A stretch of 56,812 nt of DNA. It comes from Verrucomicrobiota bacterium. Its GTDB lineage: Bacteria; Verrucomicrobiota; Verrucomicrobiia; Chthoniobacterales; SZAS-18. Both the position numbers and the translations under genes were made by a program. The stretch covers positions 1 through 56,812 of the forward strand of contig JAFEGM010000061.1 of the NCBI GenBank assembly GCA_018240025.1. The letters are read 5' to 3'. The notes under the pieces were generated by a model. The model was not told where the DNA came from, made no database searches, and was given only the letters and a program-made list of their open reading frames with translations. Position 1 is the stretch's first letter, and every line of letters starts with the position of its first letter. Positions 15,510 to 24,828 of the stretch are shown here, one piece after another.

Positions 15510-17381
15510 ATGCCGTCCGCCCCGCCTGCCTCCGCCGCCCCGCTCCGCCTCGTCATCTGCGGCAGCGTCGATCACGGCAAGAGCACGCTCGTCGGCCGAT
15601 TGCTGGCCGAGACCGGCACGCTGCCGGAGGGCAAGGTGGAGAGTGTCCGCGCCGCCTGCGCACGGCGGGGGGTCGATTTCGAATGGGCCTTTCTGACCGA
15701 TGCGCTGCAGGCCGAGCGCGATCAGAACGTGACCATCGATAGCGCGCAGATCGTGCTGAAGGCGCCGGGTCGCGACATCGTCCTGATCGATGCTCCCGGC
15801 CACGAGGAGTTCCTGCGTAACATGATCACCGGCGCCGCCACGGCCGAGGCCGCGCTGCTGCTGGTGGCCGCGGACGAAGGCTGGCGGGCGCAGAGCCGGC
15901 GGCACGCCTTCCTGCTCGGGCTGCTCGGCCTGCGCCGCGTGGCCGTGGTTGTGACCAAAATGGACCGGGTCGACTACAGCGCGCAGGTCTTCCGCGACCT
16001 CCGGGCCGAGGGCGAGGTCCTGCTCGGCGCACTCGGGCTGGAGCCGTTTGCCTGGGTCGGCGTGAGCGCCCGCAGCGGTGCCGGGGTGACCTCGGCGGGG
16101 CCCGAGATGCCCTGGCAGAATGCGACCGTGCTGGCCACGCTGACCGCCTGCGCTCCGGGCGCGGCGGCGGCCGAGGCGGCCCTGCGCTTCGTGGTGCAGG
16201 ACGTCTATCGCCAGGACGGACGGCGTCTGGTCGCCGGGCGGGTGGAATCGGGGCGCGTCTCGGCCGGCGACGCCATCGTGCTCTGGCCGTTTCACAAGGA
16301 CGCGACGGTAGCCTCGATCGAACGCTGGCCGCAGCCGGGCGCGCAGACCGCAGGCGTGGGCGAGTCGATCGCCCTGACGCTGGCCGAGCCGGTTTTCGTC
16401 GAGCGCGGTTACGTTCTCTCGCATCCGAGCGCACCGCCGGCGGTCTCGAACCAGCTGCACGCCTCCATTTTCTGGATCGCCCCCACCCCCCTCGCGCTCG
16501 GCGCGGAGGTGCGAGTCAAGCTCGGCACGCAGCAAGTGGCGGCGCGCGTCGCCAGTCTCGGACGGGCCTTCGATCCGGGCCGTGAAATGCCCGAGCAGGC
16601 CAGCGCCGCCGAGGTACCGCCGAACGGCGCGGCCGAGGTGGTGCTGCAACTGCACGCGCCGCTCGTCTTCGATCGGCACGACCACATCGCGGCGCTCGGA
16701 CGCTTCGTGTTGCTGCTCGGCGCTCGCATCGGCGGCGGGGGCATCGTCACGCAGGCCGAGCCAGCCGTGCGGCTCGCGACCAAGAGCGCCAACATCACCG
16801 AATCGGCCGGGAGCATCACCGCCGCCGAGCGCACCCGGCGACACGGGCATCGCGGCGCGGTGGTCTGGCTGACGGGGCTTTCCGGCGCCGGCAAGTCGAC
16901 CCTCGCACGCGGGGTCGAGCGGGAGCTGTTCGCACGCGGCTCGCTCGTCACGGTGCTGGACGGCGACAACCTGCGCCGCGGACTCAACTCCGATCTCGGC
17001 TTCGCCCCGGCGGATCGGGTGGAGAACATCCGCCGCGCCGCCGAGGCCGCCCGCCTGCTGGCCGAGGCGGGCTGCATCGTCCTGGTGGCGCTGATCTCGC
17101 CGTATCGCGCCGACCGCGCCGCCGCCCGCCGCATCGCGCTCGAAGGCGGCTGCGACTTCGCCGAGGTCTTCGTCCGCGCGCCGCTGGCGGTCTGCGAGCA
17201 GCGCGATCCGAAGCAGCTCTACCGCAAGGCCCGCGCCGGCCTGATCAAGCAGTTCACCGGCATCGACGCGCCCTACGAGGAGCCCGAGGACGCGGAGATC
17301 GTGGTGCGGACGGACGAGGTCGGTGTGGGCGAAGCGACCGAACTCCTGGTGGCCGAGATCGTCCGCCGCACCCGGGCCTGA
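15510..17381 (+). CDS. cysNC: Bifunctional sulfate adenylyltransferase subunit 1 / adenylylsulfate kinase
   Basis: 623 aa fusion. Residues 1-440 are the CysN GTPase (EF-Tu-like): P-loop GSVDHGKST at 18-26, [16 protein letters not shown], then EF-Tu-like beta-barrel domains. From about residue 447 an APS kinase (CysC) follows, with its own P-loop [32 protein letters not shown] and the [20 protein letters not shown] segment. It makes APS with CysD and then PAPS. The product could serve assimilation or sulfation; no PAPS reductase or sulfotransferase is in the window. An in-frame extension overlapping cysD is not used because MPSAPP...[12 protein letters not shown] starts just before the G-domain. 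Confidence 0.94.
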   Translation: MPSAPPASAAPLRLVICGSVDHGKSTLVGRLLAETGTLPEGKVESVRAACARRGVDFEWAFLTDALQAERDQNVTIDSAQIVLKAPGRDIVLIDAPGHEEFLRNMITGAATAEAALLLVAADEGWRAQSRRHAFLLGLLGLRRVAVVVTKMDRVDYSAQVFRDLRAEGEVLLGALGLEPFAWVGVSARSGAGVTSAGPEMPWQNATVLATLTACAPGAAAAEAALRFVVQDVYRQDGRRLVAGRVESGRVSAGDAIVLWPFHKDATVASIERWPQPGAQTAGVGESIALTLAEPVFVERGYVLSHPSAPPAVSNQLHASIFWIAPTPLALGAEVRVKLGTQQVAARVASLGRAFDPGREMPEQASAAEVPPNGAAEVVLQLHAPLVFDRHDHIAALGRFVLLLGARIGGGGIVTQAEPAVRLATKSANITESAGSITAAERTRRHGHRGAVVWLTGLSGAGKSTLARGVERELFARGSLVTVLDGDNLRRGLNSDLGFAPADRVENIRRAAEAARLLAEAGCIVLVALISPYRADRAAARRIALEGGCDFAEVFVRAPLAVCEQRDPKQLYRKARAGLIKQFTGIDAPYEEPEDAEIVVRTDEVGVGEATELLVAEIVRRTRA

Positions 17382-17436
17382 GGCCGCGCAAAAGTCCTTC
17401 CCCCGTTCACGGAATCCGCTCCATGGTGGGTCAGCC

Positions 17437-18711
17437 GTGACCTCCGATTTCTCCGTCCCCACGCGTCCGGCCGATGCCGCGCGCCTGACCCTGTCCCGAT
17501 TCCGCGTCGAGGACGGTGTGCCGCTGGCGACCGTCTTCGAGCGGGTGACCGAGGAGTCCGCCGAGGTGCTCGGCGTGGAGCGCGTCGGCGTCTGGCTTTT
17601 CGTGGAGGAGCGCAAGGCGCTGCGCTGCGTCAATCTCTTCGAGCGCTCGCGCCGCGAACATTCCGCCGGCACCACGCTGCAGACCCAGGAGTTCCCCGCC
17701 TACTTCGAGGCGCTCGCCCAGCGCAAGACCGTGCCGGCGGAGGATGCGCGGCACGACGCCCGCACCGGCGGCCTGGCCGAGGCGTATCTCGAGCCTCTCG
17801 GCATCGCGGCGCTGCTCGATGCACCCATCAGCCTCGGCGGCGAGATCGTGGGCGTGCTCTGCCACGAGCACATCGGCCACCCGCGCGAGTGGACCACCGA
17901 AGAGCGCGACTTCGCCGGCTCGATGGCCGACCTGCTGGCGCTGAAAATGAAGGCCGCGGAGCTGGAGGAGCTGCGCGCCACCGTGCAGGCCCAGACCGCG
18001 CAACTGGCGGAGGCGCGGCACCTCTCGGAACTGGCGGAGACGGCGGCGGGCATCGCCCACGACTTCAACAACATCCTCGGCGTGGTGCTGGGCAATGCCG
18101 AGCTCATCCGCAGCGACTCCGCCTGTCCGCCGCACCTGGCCGAGCTCACGCAGCAGATCGTGGCCGCCGGCCGGCGCGGCTGCGCGCTGGCCGCCGAGCT
18201 GACCGACTTCGCGCGGCCCCGCCGCCGGGCCTCGCGCATGGTCCGCCCCGCCGAGGTGGTGGCGGCGCAGCGTCCGCTGCTCGAGAAGGCGGCGGGCGAG
18301 CGCCACACGCTGGAGTTCGAGCTTGGCTCCGGGGCCGATCGCGTGCTGATCGACCCGCTGCAGCTGGAGCGCGTGGTGCTGAATCTGGTGGTCAATGCCC
18401 GCGATGCAATGCCGGGCGGCGGACGCATTCGCGTTTCGGTCGCCTGCCGTCTCGAACGCGACGAGGCCGGCCAAACCGGACATTTTGTCGTAATCTCGGT
18501 CGCCGATGAAGGCTGCGGCATCGCGCCCCATCTGCGCACTCGGATCTTCACCCCGTTCTTCACCACCAAGCCGCGCGGCCAGGGCACCGGGGTCGGCCTG
18601 GCGGTTGTACAGCAGGTCACCCGCTATGCCGGCGGCTTCGTGCGGGTGGAGTCGGAAGAGGGCCGCGGCTCGACCTTCCGGGTTTTCCTCCCACGCGCCA
18701 GCGCGGGCTGA
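17437..18711 (+). CDS. Sensor histidine kinase with GAF domain
   Basis: About 424 aa if the GTG at 17437 is the start (first residues TSDFSVPTRPADA); the reading frame stays open further upstream into cysNC, so the start is uncertain. GAF domain about 15-170 (VERVGVWLFVEERKALRCV, ISLGGEIVGVLCHEHIG). A coiled coil leads into the phospho-acceptor box ETAAGIAHDFNNILGV with His208, NtrB/hybrid type. ATPase domain: NLVVNARDAMPGGGRI, VADEGCGI, GTGVGLAVVQQV. No membrane segment and no receiver, so it must signal to a separate regulator, probably the CheY-like gene 68 bases downstream. First gene of the 17-24 kb signalling island. Confidence 0.88.
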   Translation: MTSDFSVPTRPADAARLTLSRFRVEDGVPLATVFERVTEESAEVLGVERVGVWLFVEERKALRCVNLFERSRREHSAGTTLQTQEFPAYFEALAQRKTVPAEDARHDARTGGLAEAYLEPLGIAALLDAPISLGGEIVGVLCHEHIGHPREWTTEERDFAGSMADLLALKMKAAELEELRATVQAQTAQLAEARHLSELAETAAGIAHDFNNILGVVLGNAELIRSDSACPPHLAELTQQIVAAGRRGCALAAELTDFARPRRRASRMVRPAEVVAAQRPLLEKAAGERHTLEFELGSGADRVLIDPLQLERVVLNLVVNARDAMPGGGRIRVSVACRLERDEAGQTGHFVVISVADEGCGIAPHLRTRIFTPFFTTKPRGQGTGVGLAVVQQVTRYAGGFVRVESEEGRGSTFRVFLPRASAG

Positions 18712-18779
18712 AGCGCCGAAGTCGCGGTCTACGTAGTTCCCGCAGGCGGGGTTCGCGCGGAGTCAGGCGAGAATGCGGC

Positions 18780-19178
18780 ATGACCAAGACTCGCATCCTC
18801 ATCGTCGACGACGACCCAAACCTCGCCCGTCTCTCCAGCCTCATCCTCGAGCGCGCCGGGGCGTTCGAAACCCGGATCGAAAACCTGCCCGGCCGCGCGC
18901 TGCAGACGGTGCGCGACTTCCGCCCGGACGTCATCCTCATGGATGTCGACATGCCCGGCCGCAACGGCGCCGAGGTGGCCGCGCAGATCCGGGCCGAGCC
19001 CGGGCTGCCGCAGCCGCGCATCCTCTACTTCACCGCCCTCGTCTCGCGCCAGGAATGTCCCAGCAAGCCGCTGCAGCGCGGGGGCGAGGAGTACCTGGCC
19101 AAGCCGGTCGATCCCGACCTGCTCGTCGAGATCGTCGAGCAAATGACGCGCCCCGCCCAAAGCCCGCTCTTCGCCTGA
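18780..19178 (+). CDS. Single-domain response regulator (CheY-like)
   Basis: 132 aa receiver only. Acidic pocket D10-D12, phospho-acceptor D55 (VILMDVDMPG), conserved Thr at FTA and K108 (EEYLAKPV). With no output domain it may shuttle phosphate or bind a target, as CheY and Spo0F do. It stands between a GAF histidine kinase and a hybrid kinase that begins with its own receiver, so it could be an intermediate in a multistep phosphorelay. It is 8 bases upstream of the next gene. Confidence 0.92.
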   Translation: MTKTRILIVDDDPNLARLSSLILERAGAFETRIENLPGRALQTVRDFRPDVILMDVDMPGRNGAEVAAQIRAEPGLPQPRILYFTALVSRQECPSKPLQRGGEEYLAKPVDPDLLVEIVEQMTRPAQSPLFA

Positions 19179-19186
19179 TCCGCGCC

Positions 19187-20812
19187 ATGCAAACGCAGAA
19201 CGACCTGCGCGATGCGCGCATCCTCATCGTCGATGACGAGGTCGGCATGTCCTGCCTCGTCTCGGGCTTTCTCGACCGGCTCGGCTACCGCCATGTCCGC
19301 CGGGTGAACAAGGCCCCGCAGGTCTTCGTCGAGCTGGAGGCGTTCCAGCCCGATCTCATGCTGCTCGACCTCATGATGCCCGGGCTGAACGGCTTCCAGG
19401 TGCTCGACAAGCTCCGCCGCGGCAAGGATTGGGAGCGCGCGCTGCCGGTCCTCGTGCTGACCGGCGAGACCGCGGCCGAGCACAAGCGGCGCGCGCTGAG
19501 CTGCGGCGCCACCGACCTGCTCGGCAAGCCGTTCGATCCCTCGGAATTCGCCATGCGGGTGCGGAATCTCCTCGAGGCGCACTTCACCCGCCACGCCCTG
19601 GCGGTGCACAACCAAAAGCTGGAGGAGCGCGTGGCCGAGCGCACCCGGCAACTCGAGCGGGCCCTCGAAGATCTGCGCGCTGCCCAGCAGCGGATGATCG
19701 GGCAGCAGCGCCTGCACGCCTTCGGGGAAATGGCTGGCGGCGTGGTGCACGACTTCGGCAACACCCTCATGTCCATCGTCGGTTACAGCGAACTGCTCGT
19801 GCGCGATCCCAGCCTGCTGGAGCAGAAGGAGGTCGCGCTCGACTACCTCCGCACCATCAACACCGCCGGCCGCGACGCCGGACAGATCGTGGCCCGGCTG
19901 CGCGACTTCTACCGGCCGCGCGAGGAGCACGAGGTTTTCGATCCGGTCGACCTCAATCGCATCGCCGAGGAGACCATCGCCCTGACCCAGCCGAAGTGGG
20001 GCGCCCAGGCCATGGCCGCGGGCAAGTCGCTGGTCGTCCAGCCGGAGCTGACTCGCATCCCGCGCATCAGTGGCGTGGCGGCGGAACTGCGCGAGGCGCT
20101 GACGAACCTGATCTTCAATGCGGTCGACGCCACCCAGTCGGGCAGCATTACCCTGCGCACCCTGCGGGAGGATGCGCACGTCGTCCTCGAGGTCTGCGAC
20201 ACGGGGTCCGGCATGACGCCCGAAGTGCGCGAGCGCTGCCTCGAGCCGTTCTTCTCGACGAAGGGCGAGCACGGCACGGGCTTGGGTCTTTCGATGGTCT
20301 TCGGCGTGGTCAAACGCCACGACGGCACCGTGGAGGTGGAGAGCACCCCCGGCTGCGGGACGACGTTCCGCCTGCGCTTCCCCAGCCTCGTGCCGCGGCT
20401 GCCGATGCAACCGACCCCGACCGCACCACCCCCCGGCGGCCGCTCGCTTCAGACGCTGGTCGTGGACGATCAGGAGGTGACGCGCAACGTGCTCGAGCGC
20501 TACCTCCAGAACGATGGCCACCGCGTGGCCACCGCGAGCAACGGCCACGAAGCCCTGCGCTGCTGCGAGACTCAGGCCTTCGACATCATTCTGACCGATT
20601 TGAACATGCCCGGCCTGAACGGCGCCCAGTTCGGAGCCTTGGCCAAGCGCCGACGGCCCGGGCAGAAAGTCATCCTGCTCACCGGTAACCGCGATCTCGC
20701 GGGCGGCCCCGGCAACCAGACGCTGCCGCCGGAGGGAGTCGACCTGGTGCTGCACAAGCCGGTTTCGCAAAGCGATCTCAGTCGCGGCATCGCCAGCCTG
20801 CTCAGCGGATGA
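19187..20812 (+). CDS. Hybrid histidine kinase, receiver-kinase-receiver
   Basis: 541 aa. Receiver 1 at residues 9-130 (phospho-acceptor D61, MLLDLMMPG; K of LGKPFDP). A coiled coil (140-180) is followed by the H-box GGVVHDFGNTLMSIVGYSEL with His188, and the ATPase domain with NLIFNAVDA, VCDTGSGM and GTGLGLSMVFGV. Receiver 2 is at about 425-541 (D471, IILTDLNMPG; HKPVSQSDL). No sensor or membrane segment, so input likely arrives as phosphate or by protein contact through receiver 1. Start ATG chosen eight bases after the previous stop. Its stop overlaps the next gene by ATGA. Confidence 0.9.
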   Translation: MQTQNDLRDARILIVDDEVGMSCLVSGFLDRLGYRHVRRVNKAPQVFVELEAFQPDLMLLDLMMPGLNGFQVLDKLRRGKDWERALPVLVLTGETAAEHKRRALSCGATDLLGKPFDPSEFAMRVRNLLEAHFTRHALAVHNQKLEERVAERTRQLERALEDLRAAQQRMIGQQRLHAFGEMAGGVVHDFGNTLMSIVGYSELLVRDPSLLEQKEVALDYLRTINTAGRDAGQIVARLRDFYRPREEHEVFDPVDLNRIAEETIALTQPKWGAQAMAAGKSLVVQPELTRIPRISGVAAELREALTNLIFNAVDATQSGSITLRTLREDAHVVLEVCDTGSGMTPEVRERCLEPFFSTKGEHGTGLGLSMVFGVVKRHDGTVEVESTPGCGTTFRLRFPSLVPRLPMQPTPTAPPPGGRSLQTLVVDDQEVTRNVLERYLQNDGHRVATASNGHEALRCCETQAFDIILTDLNMPGLNGAQFGALAKRRRPGQKVILLTGNRDLAGGPGNQTLPPEGVDLVLHKPVSQSDLSRGIASLLSG

Positions 20813-23800
20813 AAACCTTACGCAATTGTAATTCAATAAATAGCTCGGTTGCCGGCCCGGGTGAGGTAGAATGTTCTGCCAAACTAGACGCAGCGGCGCC
20901 CGGTGCGCCGGTGCGTTCCGCCCACGTCTCCACGCGCCTCGTGCCCGGTCGAAAGATCAGAAAGTCCGGCGTTCCGCCCCCACAGTCCGTCGGAGCGGAA
21001 GAGGCCGCAGCGTTGCGCGCCCACGCGGCGGACGAGCGCAACCGGCGAGACGAGCGGGCGCGGAGTCTGGTGCAGAACGCGAACGACGCCGTCATCTTCC
21101 TGGGCCCGGACGACACCCTGACCTACGCGAGCCCGGCAGCGGTCAAATTGCTCGCCCGCGACCCCAAGGGCTGCCTCGGCGTGGTGTGGGACAGCCTGGT
21201 GCATCCCGCCGATCGCGACGATTGCGCCGCCCAATTGGCCGAGGCGCGCCGCCGGCCTGGCATCGGGGTACCGTTTCGCGGCCGCCTGGCGCAAGCCGAC
21301 GCCTGGCTGCCGGCGGAGGGAGCGTTCACGAACCTGCTGAACGATCCGAACGTCGGCGCGCTGGTGCTCTGCTGCCACGCCGCTTCCACGTCTTCCGCTC
21401 CCGAAGACTGGCTGCGCGTCTTCGAGGCCGCGCCGGGCATGGCGGCGGTCTTCGAACTCGACGGCACCGTCCAGCGGCTGAATCCCGCCTTTGCCCGCCT
21501 GCTCGGACTCGCGCCCGGCGCGACGGCCGGAGCGCTCGCCTTCCTGCACCGGGCCGATCGTCAAGGGGCCCGTCTGGCGCTCCGCCAGCTGCGGGCAGGG
21601 CGCGAGGTGCAGGGCGTCGAAACGCGCTGGCGCAGCCACGATGGCGCCGTGCGCTGGATCTCCTGGAGTGCGCGCCGCATCCCGGGCGAAGGGCTGATCC
21701 TCGCGCTCGGTCACGACATCACCACACAGCAGGAGTCGACCGAATCGCTCCGTCGCAGCGAGAGCCTTTTTCGGCAACTGGCCGACGCCATGCCGCAAAT
21801 CGTCTGGACCATGGGTCCCGATGGCCGGCCGAATTACGTGAACGGATTTTGGCAGCGCTATACCGGCATGAGCGAGACCGCCTCGCTCGCTCTCGGTCCG
21901 GCCGCAGCCACGCATCCCGACGACGCCGCACGTTCGGTCGAACTATGGAACCAGGCCTTTCGCAGCGGGGAGCCGTACGAAATGGAAGTCCGGCTGCGTC
22001 GCGTCGACGGCTCCTACCGCTGGCACCTGGCCCGTGCGGTCTGCGTGCGCGACGCGGACGGACGGGTCACCCGCTGGCTTGGCACGGGCACCGACATCCA
22101 CGAGCAGAAGCGCGTCGAGGAACAGCAGGCCGAAGCGCAGCGCATCGCCCGGCTGGGCAGCTGGCACTACGAGGTCGCGACCGACCAGATGGCCTGGTCG
22201 GGCGAGCTCTACCGCATTTTCGGACTCGATCAGACGCAATCCAAGCTGACCTACGCGAATGTCGCCAATCTGCTCGGTGCCGGCGCCGGCGATCTCGTCC
22301 AGACCGCGCGCGGGCAGGGACCCGGCACGCACGCCGTCGAGCGACAGCAGAGCATCGAGCGGCCCGATGGCACCACCCGCGAATGCCGCTTTCATACCCT
22401 GGTGGAGACCGGCCCCGACGGCTTGGTGGTCCGACTGGCCGGCATCGTGCAGGACCAGACTCATCTGCGCGAGAAGGAGCGCGAAATTGCCCGCCAGGCC
22501 GAACTGCTGAACCAGACGCTCGATGCCATCATCGTGCGCGACCTCGATGATCGGGTCGAGTTCTGGAACCACGGCGCCGAGCGCATTCTCGGCTGGAGCG
22601 CGGAGGAGACGCTGGGGCACGACATCTTCGAGTTCCTCAGCGACGAGGAAGGCGGCGAGGATGCGGCCACGCAGCACCTGCTGGCTCACAACGAGTGGTC
22701 GGGCGAATTCCGCTATCGGACCAAGGCGGACGCCGTCGTCATCCTACTCTGCCACTGGACGCTGGTGCGGGACGAAGCCGCACGGCCGCGGGCCATCCTG
22801 GCCGTCTGCACCGACGTGACCGAGCAGCGCCGGCTGGCCGCACAGTCGCTGCGCGCCCAGCGCCTCGAAAGCGTCGGTACGCTGGCCAGCGGCGTGGCCC
22901 ACGATTTGAACAACATCCTCGCGCCCATCCTCATGGCCGCGCCGATGCTGCGCGAAACGGCCAGCGCGGAGCAGCAGGAGTCGTTCATCTCGCTGATCGA
23001 AACCAGCGCCCGCCGCGGCGCGGCCATCGTGCGGCAGGTGCTGACCTTCGCCCGCGGAGCCGAGGGCGAGCGCATTCTCATCCAGCCGAAGCACCTGCTC
23101 GCCGATGTGGTGAAGATCTCGGACGAGACGTTCCCGAAATCGATCCAAATCGAGTCCGAGTTTCCGGATCGCCTGTGGACCATCCAAGGCGACCCCACCC
23201 AGCTGCATCAGGTTTTGCTGAATCTCTCCGTCAACGCTCGCGATGCGATGCCCGACGGCGGTACGCTCACGCTCCGGGCCGAGAACTTCCTGGTCGACGA
23301 GTCCTACGCCAGCATGTCGCTCGAGGCCAAGCCCGGCCCGCACGTCCTCATCGAGGTACGCGACACCGGCACCGGCATCGCTCCCGAAGTGCAGGGCAAG
23401 ATCTTCGAGCCTTTCTTCACCACCAAGGAGCAGGGGAAGGGGACGGGCCTCGGGCTGTCCACGGCGCTCGGCCTGGTCCGCGGCCATGGCGGTTTCATCA
23501 ATGTCTACAGCGAGCGCGGGCGCGGCACCGTCTTCAAGGTTTTCCTGCCCGCCATCCCCGGCGAAGAGCTCGAGGAAGATTCGGAGGCCACGCCGCCGGA
23601 GGCCCTGCGGGGCAACGGCGAGTTGATCCTCCTGGTCGACGACGAACCGGGTCTGCTGTCCGTCTGCGCCACGCTCCTCACCAACTCGGGCTTTCGGGTG
23701 CTGACCGCGCCGGACGGACCTGGCGCCATCGCGATCTTCGCGCAGCAGATGGAGGATGTGCGGGTGCTGGTCACGGATCTGATGATGCCCCTGATGGACG

Positions 23801-23994
23801 GCGTGACCCTGATCCACGCCATCCGCCGGATGAAGCCCGAGGTCGGCATCATCGCCTCCACCGGAGGCAGCGGCGCCGAGTCGCGAGCCCGCGATCTGGC
23901 TGCGTTGAACGTGACGGCCTGCCTGACCAAGCCCTATGATCGCACGCGCCTGATCGGAGCCATTCTCGAAGCATTGAATCCTCGCCTCCCATGA
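20809..23994 (+). CDS. Multi-PAS hybrid histidine kinase
   Basis: 1061 aa, soluble. About five PAS-type modules are visible: near 85-170 (DAVIFLGPDDTLTYASPAA), 205-305, 320-440 (MPQIVWTMGPDGRPNYVNGF plus PAC), 445-560 and 570-685 (DAIIVRDLDDRVEFWNHGAE). H-box SGVAHDLNNILAPILMAA with His698; ATPase domain 770-905 (NLSVNARDAMPDGG, DTGTGIAP, GTGLGLSTALG). C-terminal receiver about 940-1061 with D990 (VLVTDLMMPL) and TKPYDR. The ATG overlaps the previous stop, but 20813-20850 is AT-rich and the first 35 residues look unlike the rest, so a promoter or a later start is possible. The end overlaps the next gene by ATGA. Confidence 0.9.
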   Translation: MKTLRNCNSINSSVAGPGEVECSAKLDAAAPGAPVRSAHVSTRLVPGRKIRKSGVPPPQSVGAEEAAALRAHAADERNRRDERARSLVQNANDAVIFLGPDDTLTYASPAAVKLLARDPKGCLGVVWDSLVHPADRDDCAAQLAEARRRPGIGVPFRGRLAQADAWLPAEGAFTNLLNDPNVGALVLCCHAASTSSAPEDWLRVFEAAPGMAAVFELDGTVQRLNPAFARLLGLAPGATAGALAFLHRADRQGARLALRQLRAGREVQGVETRWRSHDGAVRWISWSARRIPGEGLILALGHDITTQQESTESLRRSESLFRQLADAMPQIVWTMGPDGRPNYVNGFWQRYTGMSETASLALGPAAATHPDDAARSVELWNQAFRSGEPYEMEVRLRRVDGSYRWHLARAVCVRDADGRVTRWLGTGTDIHEQKRVEEQQAEAQRIARLGSWHYEVATDQMAWSGELYRIFGLDQTQSKLTYANVANLLGAGAGDLVQTARGQGPGTHAVERQQSIERPDGTTRECRFHTLVETGPDGLVVRLAGIVQDQTHLREKEREIARQAELLNQTLDAIIVRDLDDRVEFWNHGAERILGWSAEETLGHDIFEFLSDEEGGEDAATQHLLAHNEWSGEFRYRTKADAVVILLCHWTLVRDEAARPRAILAVCTDVTEQRRLAAQSLRAQRLESVGTLASGVAHDLNNILAPILMAAPMLRETASAEQQESFISLIETSARRGAAIVRQVLTFARGAEGERILIQPKHLLADVVKISDETFPKSIQIESEFPDRLWTIQGDPTQLHQVLLNLSVNARDAMPDGGTLTLRAENFLVDESYASMSLEAKPGPHVLIEVRDTGTGIAPEVQGKIFEPFFTTKEQGKGTGLGLSTALGLVRGHGGFINVYSERGRGTVFKVFLPAIPGEELEEDSEATPPEALRGNGELILLVDDEPGLLSVCATLLTNSGFRVLTAPDGPGAIAIFAQQMEDVRVLVTDLMMPLMDGVTLIHAIRRMKPEVGIIASTGGSGAESRARDLAALNVTACLTKPYDRTRLIGAILEALNPRLP

Positions 23995-24647
23995 AGCGAC
24001 TTCGCATTCTCATCGCCGACGATCACGAAGTCGTTCGCCAGGGTGCCCGCGCTCTGATCGAGCGCGAGCCCGGTTGGGAGATCTGCGCGGTGGCCCAGGA
24101 CGGCCGTCAAGCCGTCGAACTCGCCCGCGAGTTGGCGCCGGACGTGGTGGTCATGGACGCTGGCATGCCGTTGCTCAACGGGCTCGAGGCGACGCGCCAG
24201 ATTCGGCGCGACCGGCAGGAGACGGAGGTCGTCATCTTCAGCGGGGACGAAACCGATGCCTTCGTCCAACGCGCCTTCGAGGCCGGCGCGCGCAGCCTCA
24301 TTGCCAAGACGCAGGCGGCCGAGGAACTGGTGGCGGCGATCCGGGCGGTCAGCGAACACAAGAGCTACTTCACGCCGCAGGTTTCGCGGGTCGTCTTCGC
24401 CCGCTTCGAACGTCCGCGGGCTGCCGGGGAATCGGCCGCCGAGCGCCGCCAGCGCCTGACCCCGCGCGAGCGGGAGCTGACGCAGTTGCTGGCGGAGGGC
24501 CGGAGCAACAAGGAGGCGGCCGAAGTGCTGGGCATCAGCGTGCGCACGGTCGAGACCCATCGCGCTGCGCTGCTCCGCAAGCTGGGCATCACGTCTGTCG
24601 CGGAGCTCGTACGCTATGCGGTGAAGAACGGGCTGATCCGGCCGTAG
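23991..24647 (+). CDS. NarL/FixJ-type response regulator with LuxR HTH
   Basis: 218 aa. Receiver domain 1-125 with D56 (VVVMDAGMP) and K106 (LIAKTQ, where most have K-x-x). The C-terminal GerE/LuxR helix-turn-helix is about 150-210: LTPRERELTQLLAEGRSNKE, then ISVRTVETHRAALLRKLGI. A transcription activator, and the only DNA-binding output of the 17-24 kb signalling island, so it is the likely end point of the relay. Its ATG overlaps the hybrid kinase stop by ATGA, implying a fixed partnership. Target genes cannot be read from the sequence. Confidence 0.92.
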   Translation: MKRLRILIADDHEVVRQGARALIEREPGWEICAVAQDGRQAVELARELAPDVVVMDAGMPLLNGLEATRQIRRDRQETEVVIFSGDETDAFVQRAFEAGARSLIAKTQAAEELVAAIRAVSEHKSYFTPQVSRVVFARFERPRAAGESAAERRQRLTPRERELTQLLAEGRSNKEAAEVLGISVRTVETHRAALLRKLGITSVAELVRYAVKNGLIRP

Positions 24648-24828
24648 TCGGAAGGTCTGGAGCGATTTGAGAACTTCGTCGCCGCCCGAAGGACGCTGAG
24701 CCGTTGAGATATAAGCAGGCGAGAAGGCCAGAGTACGAGAGACGGTCTGGAATCTCGGTTCTTTAGCCCTCGTGACGCCTGATGCTGTTACCGCACGACA
24801 CTAAGGAAGGCCAGCGGGCTGCGTCGGC

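Noticed and set aside
24648..24828. Short plus-strand frame of 68 codons (24782-24988) between the LuxR regulator and the convergent kinase
   Set aside because: It overlaps the end of the kinase gene and has no coding features; nothing else is seen in the gap.
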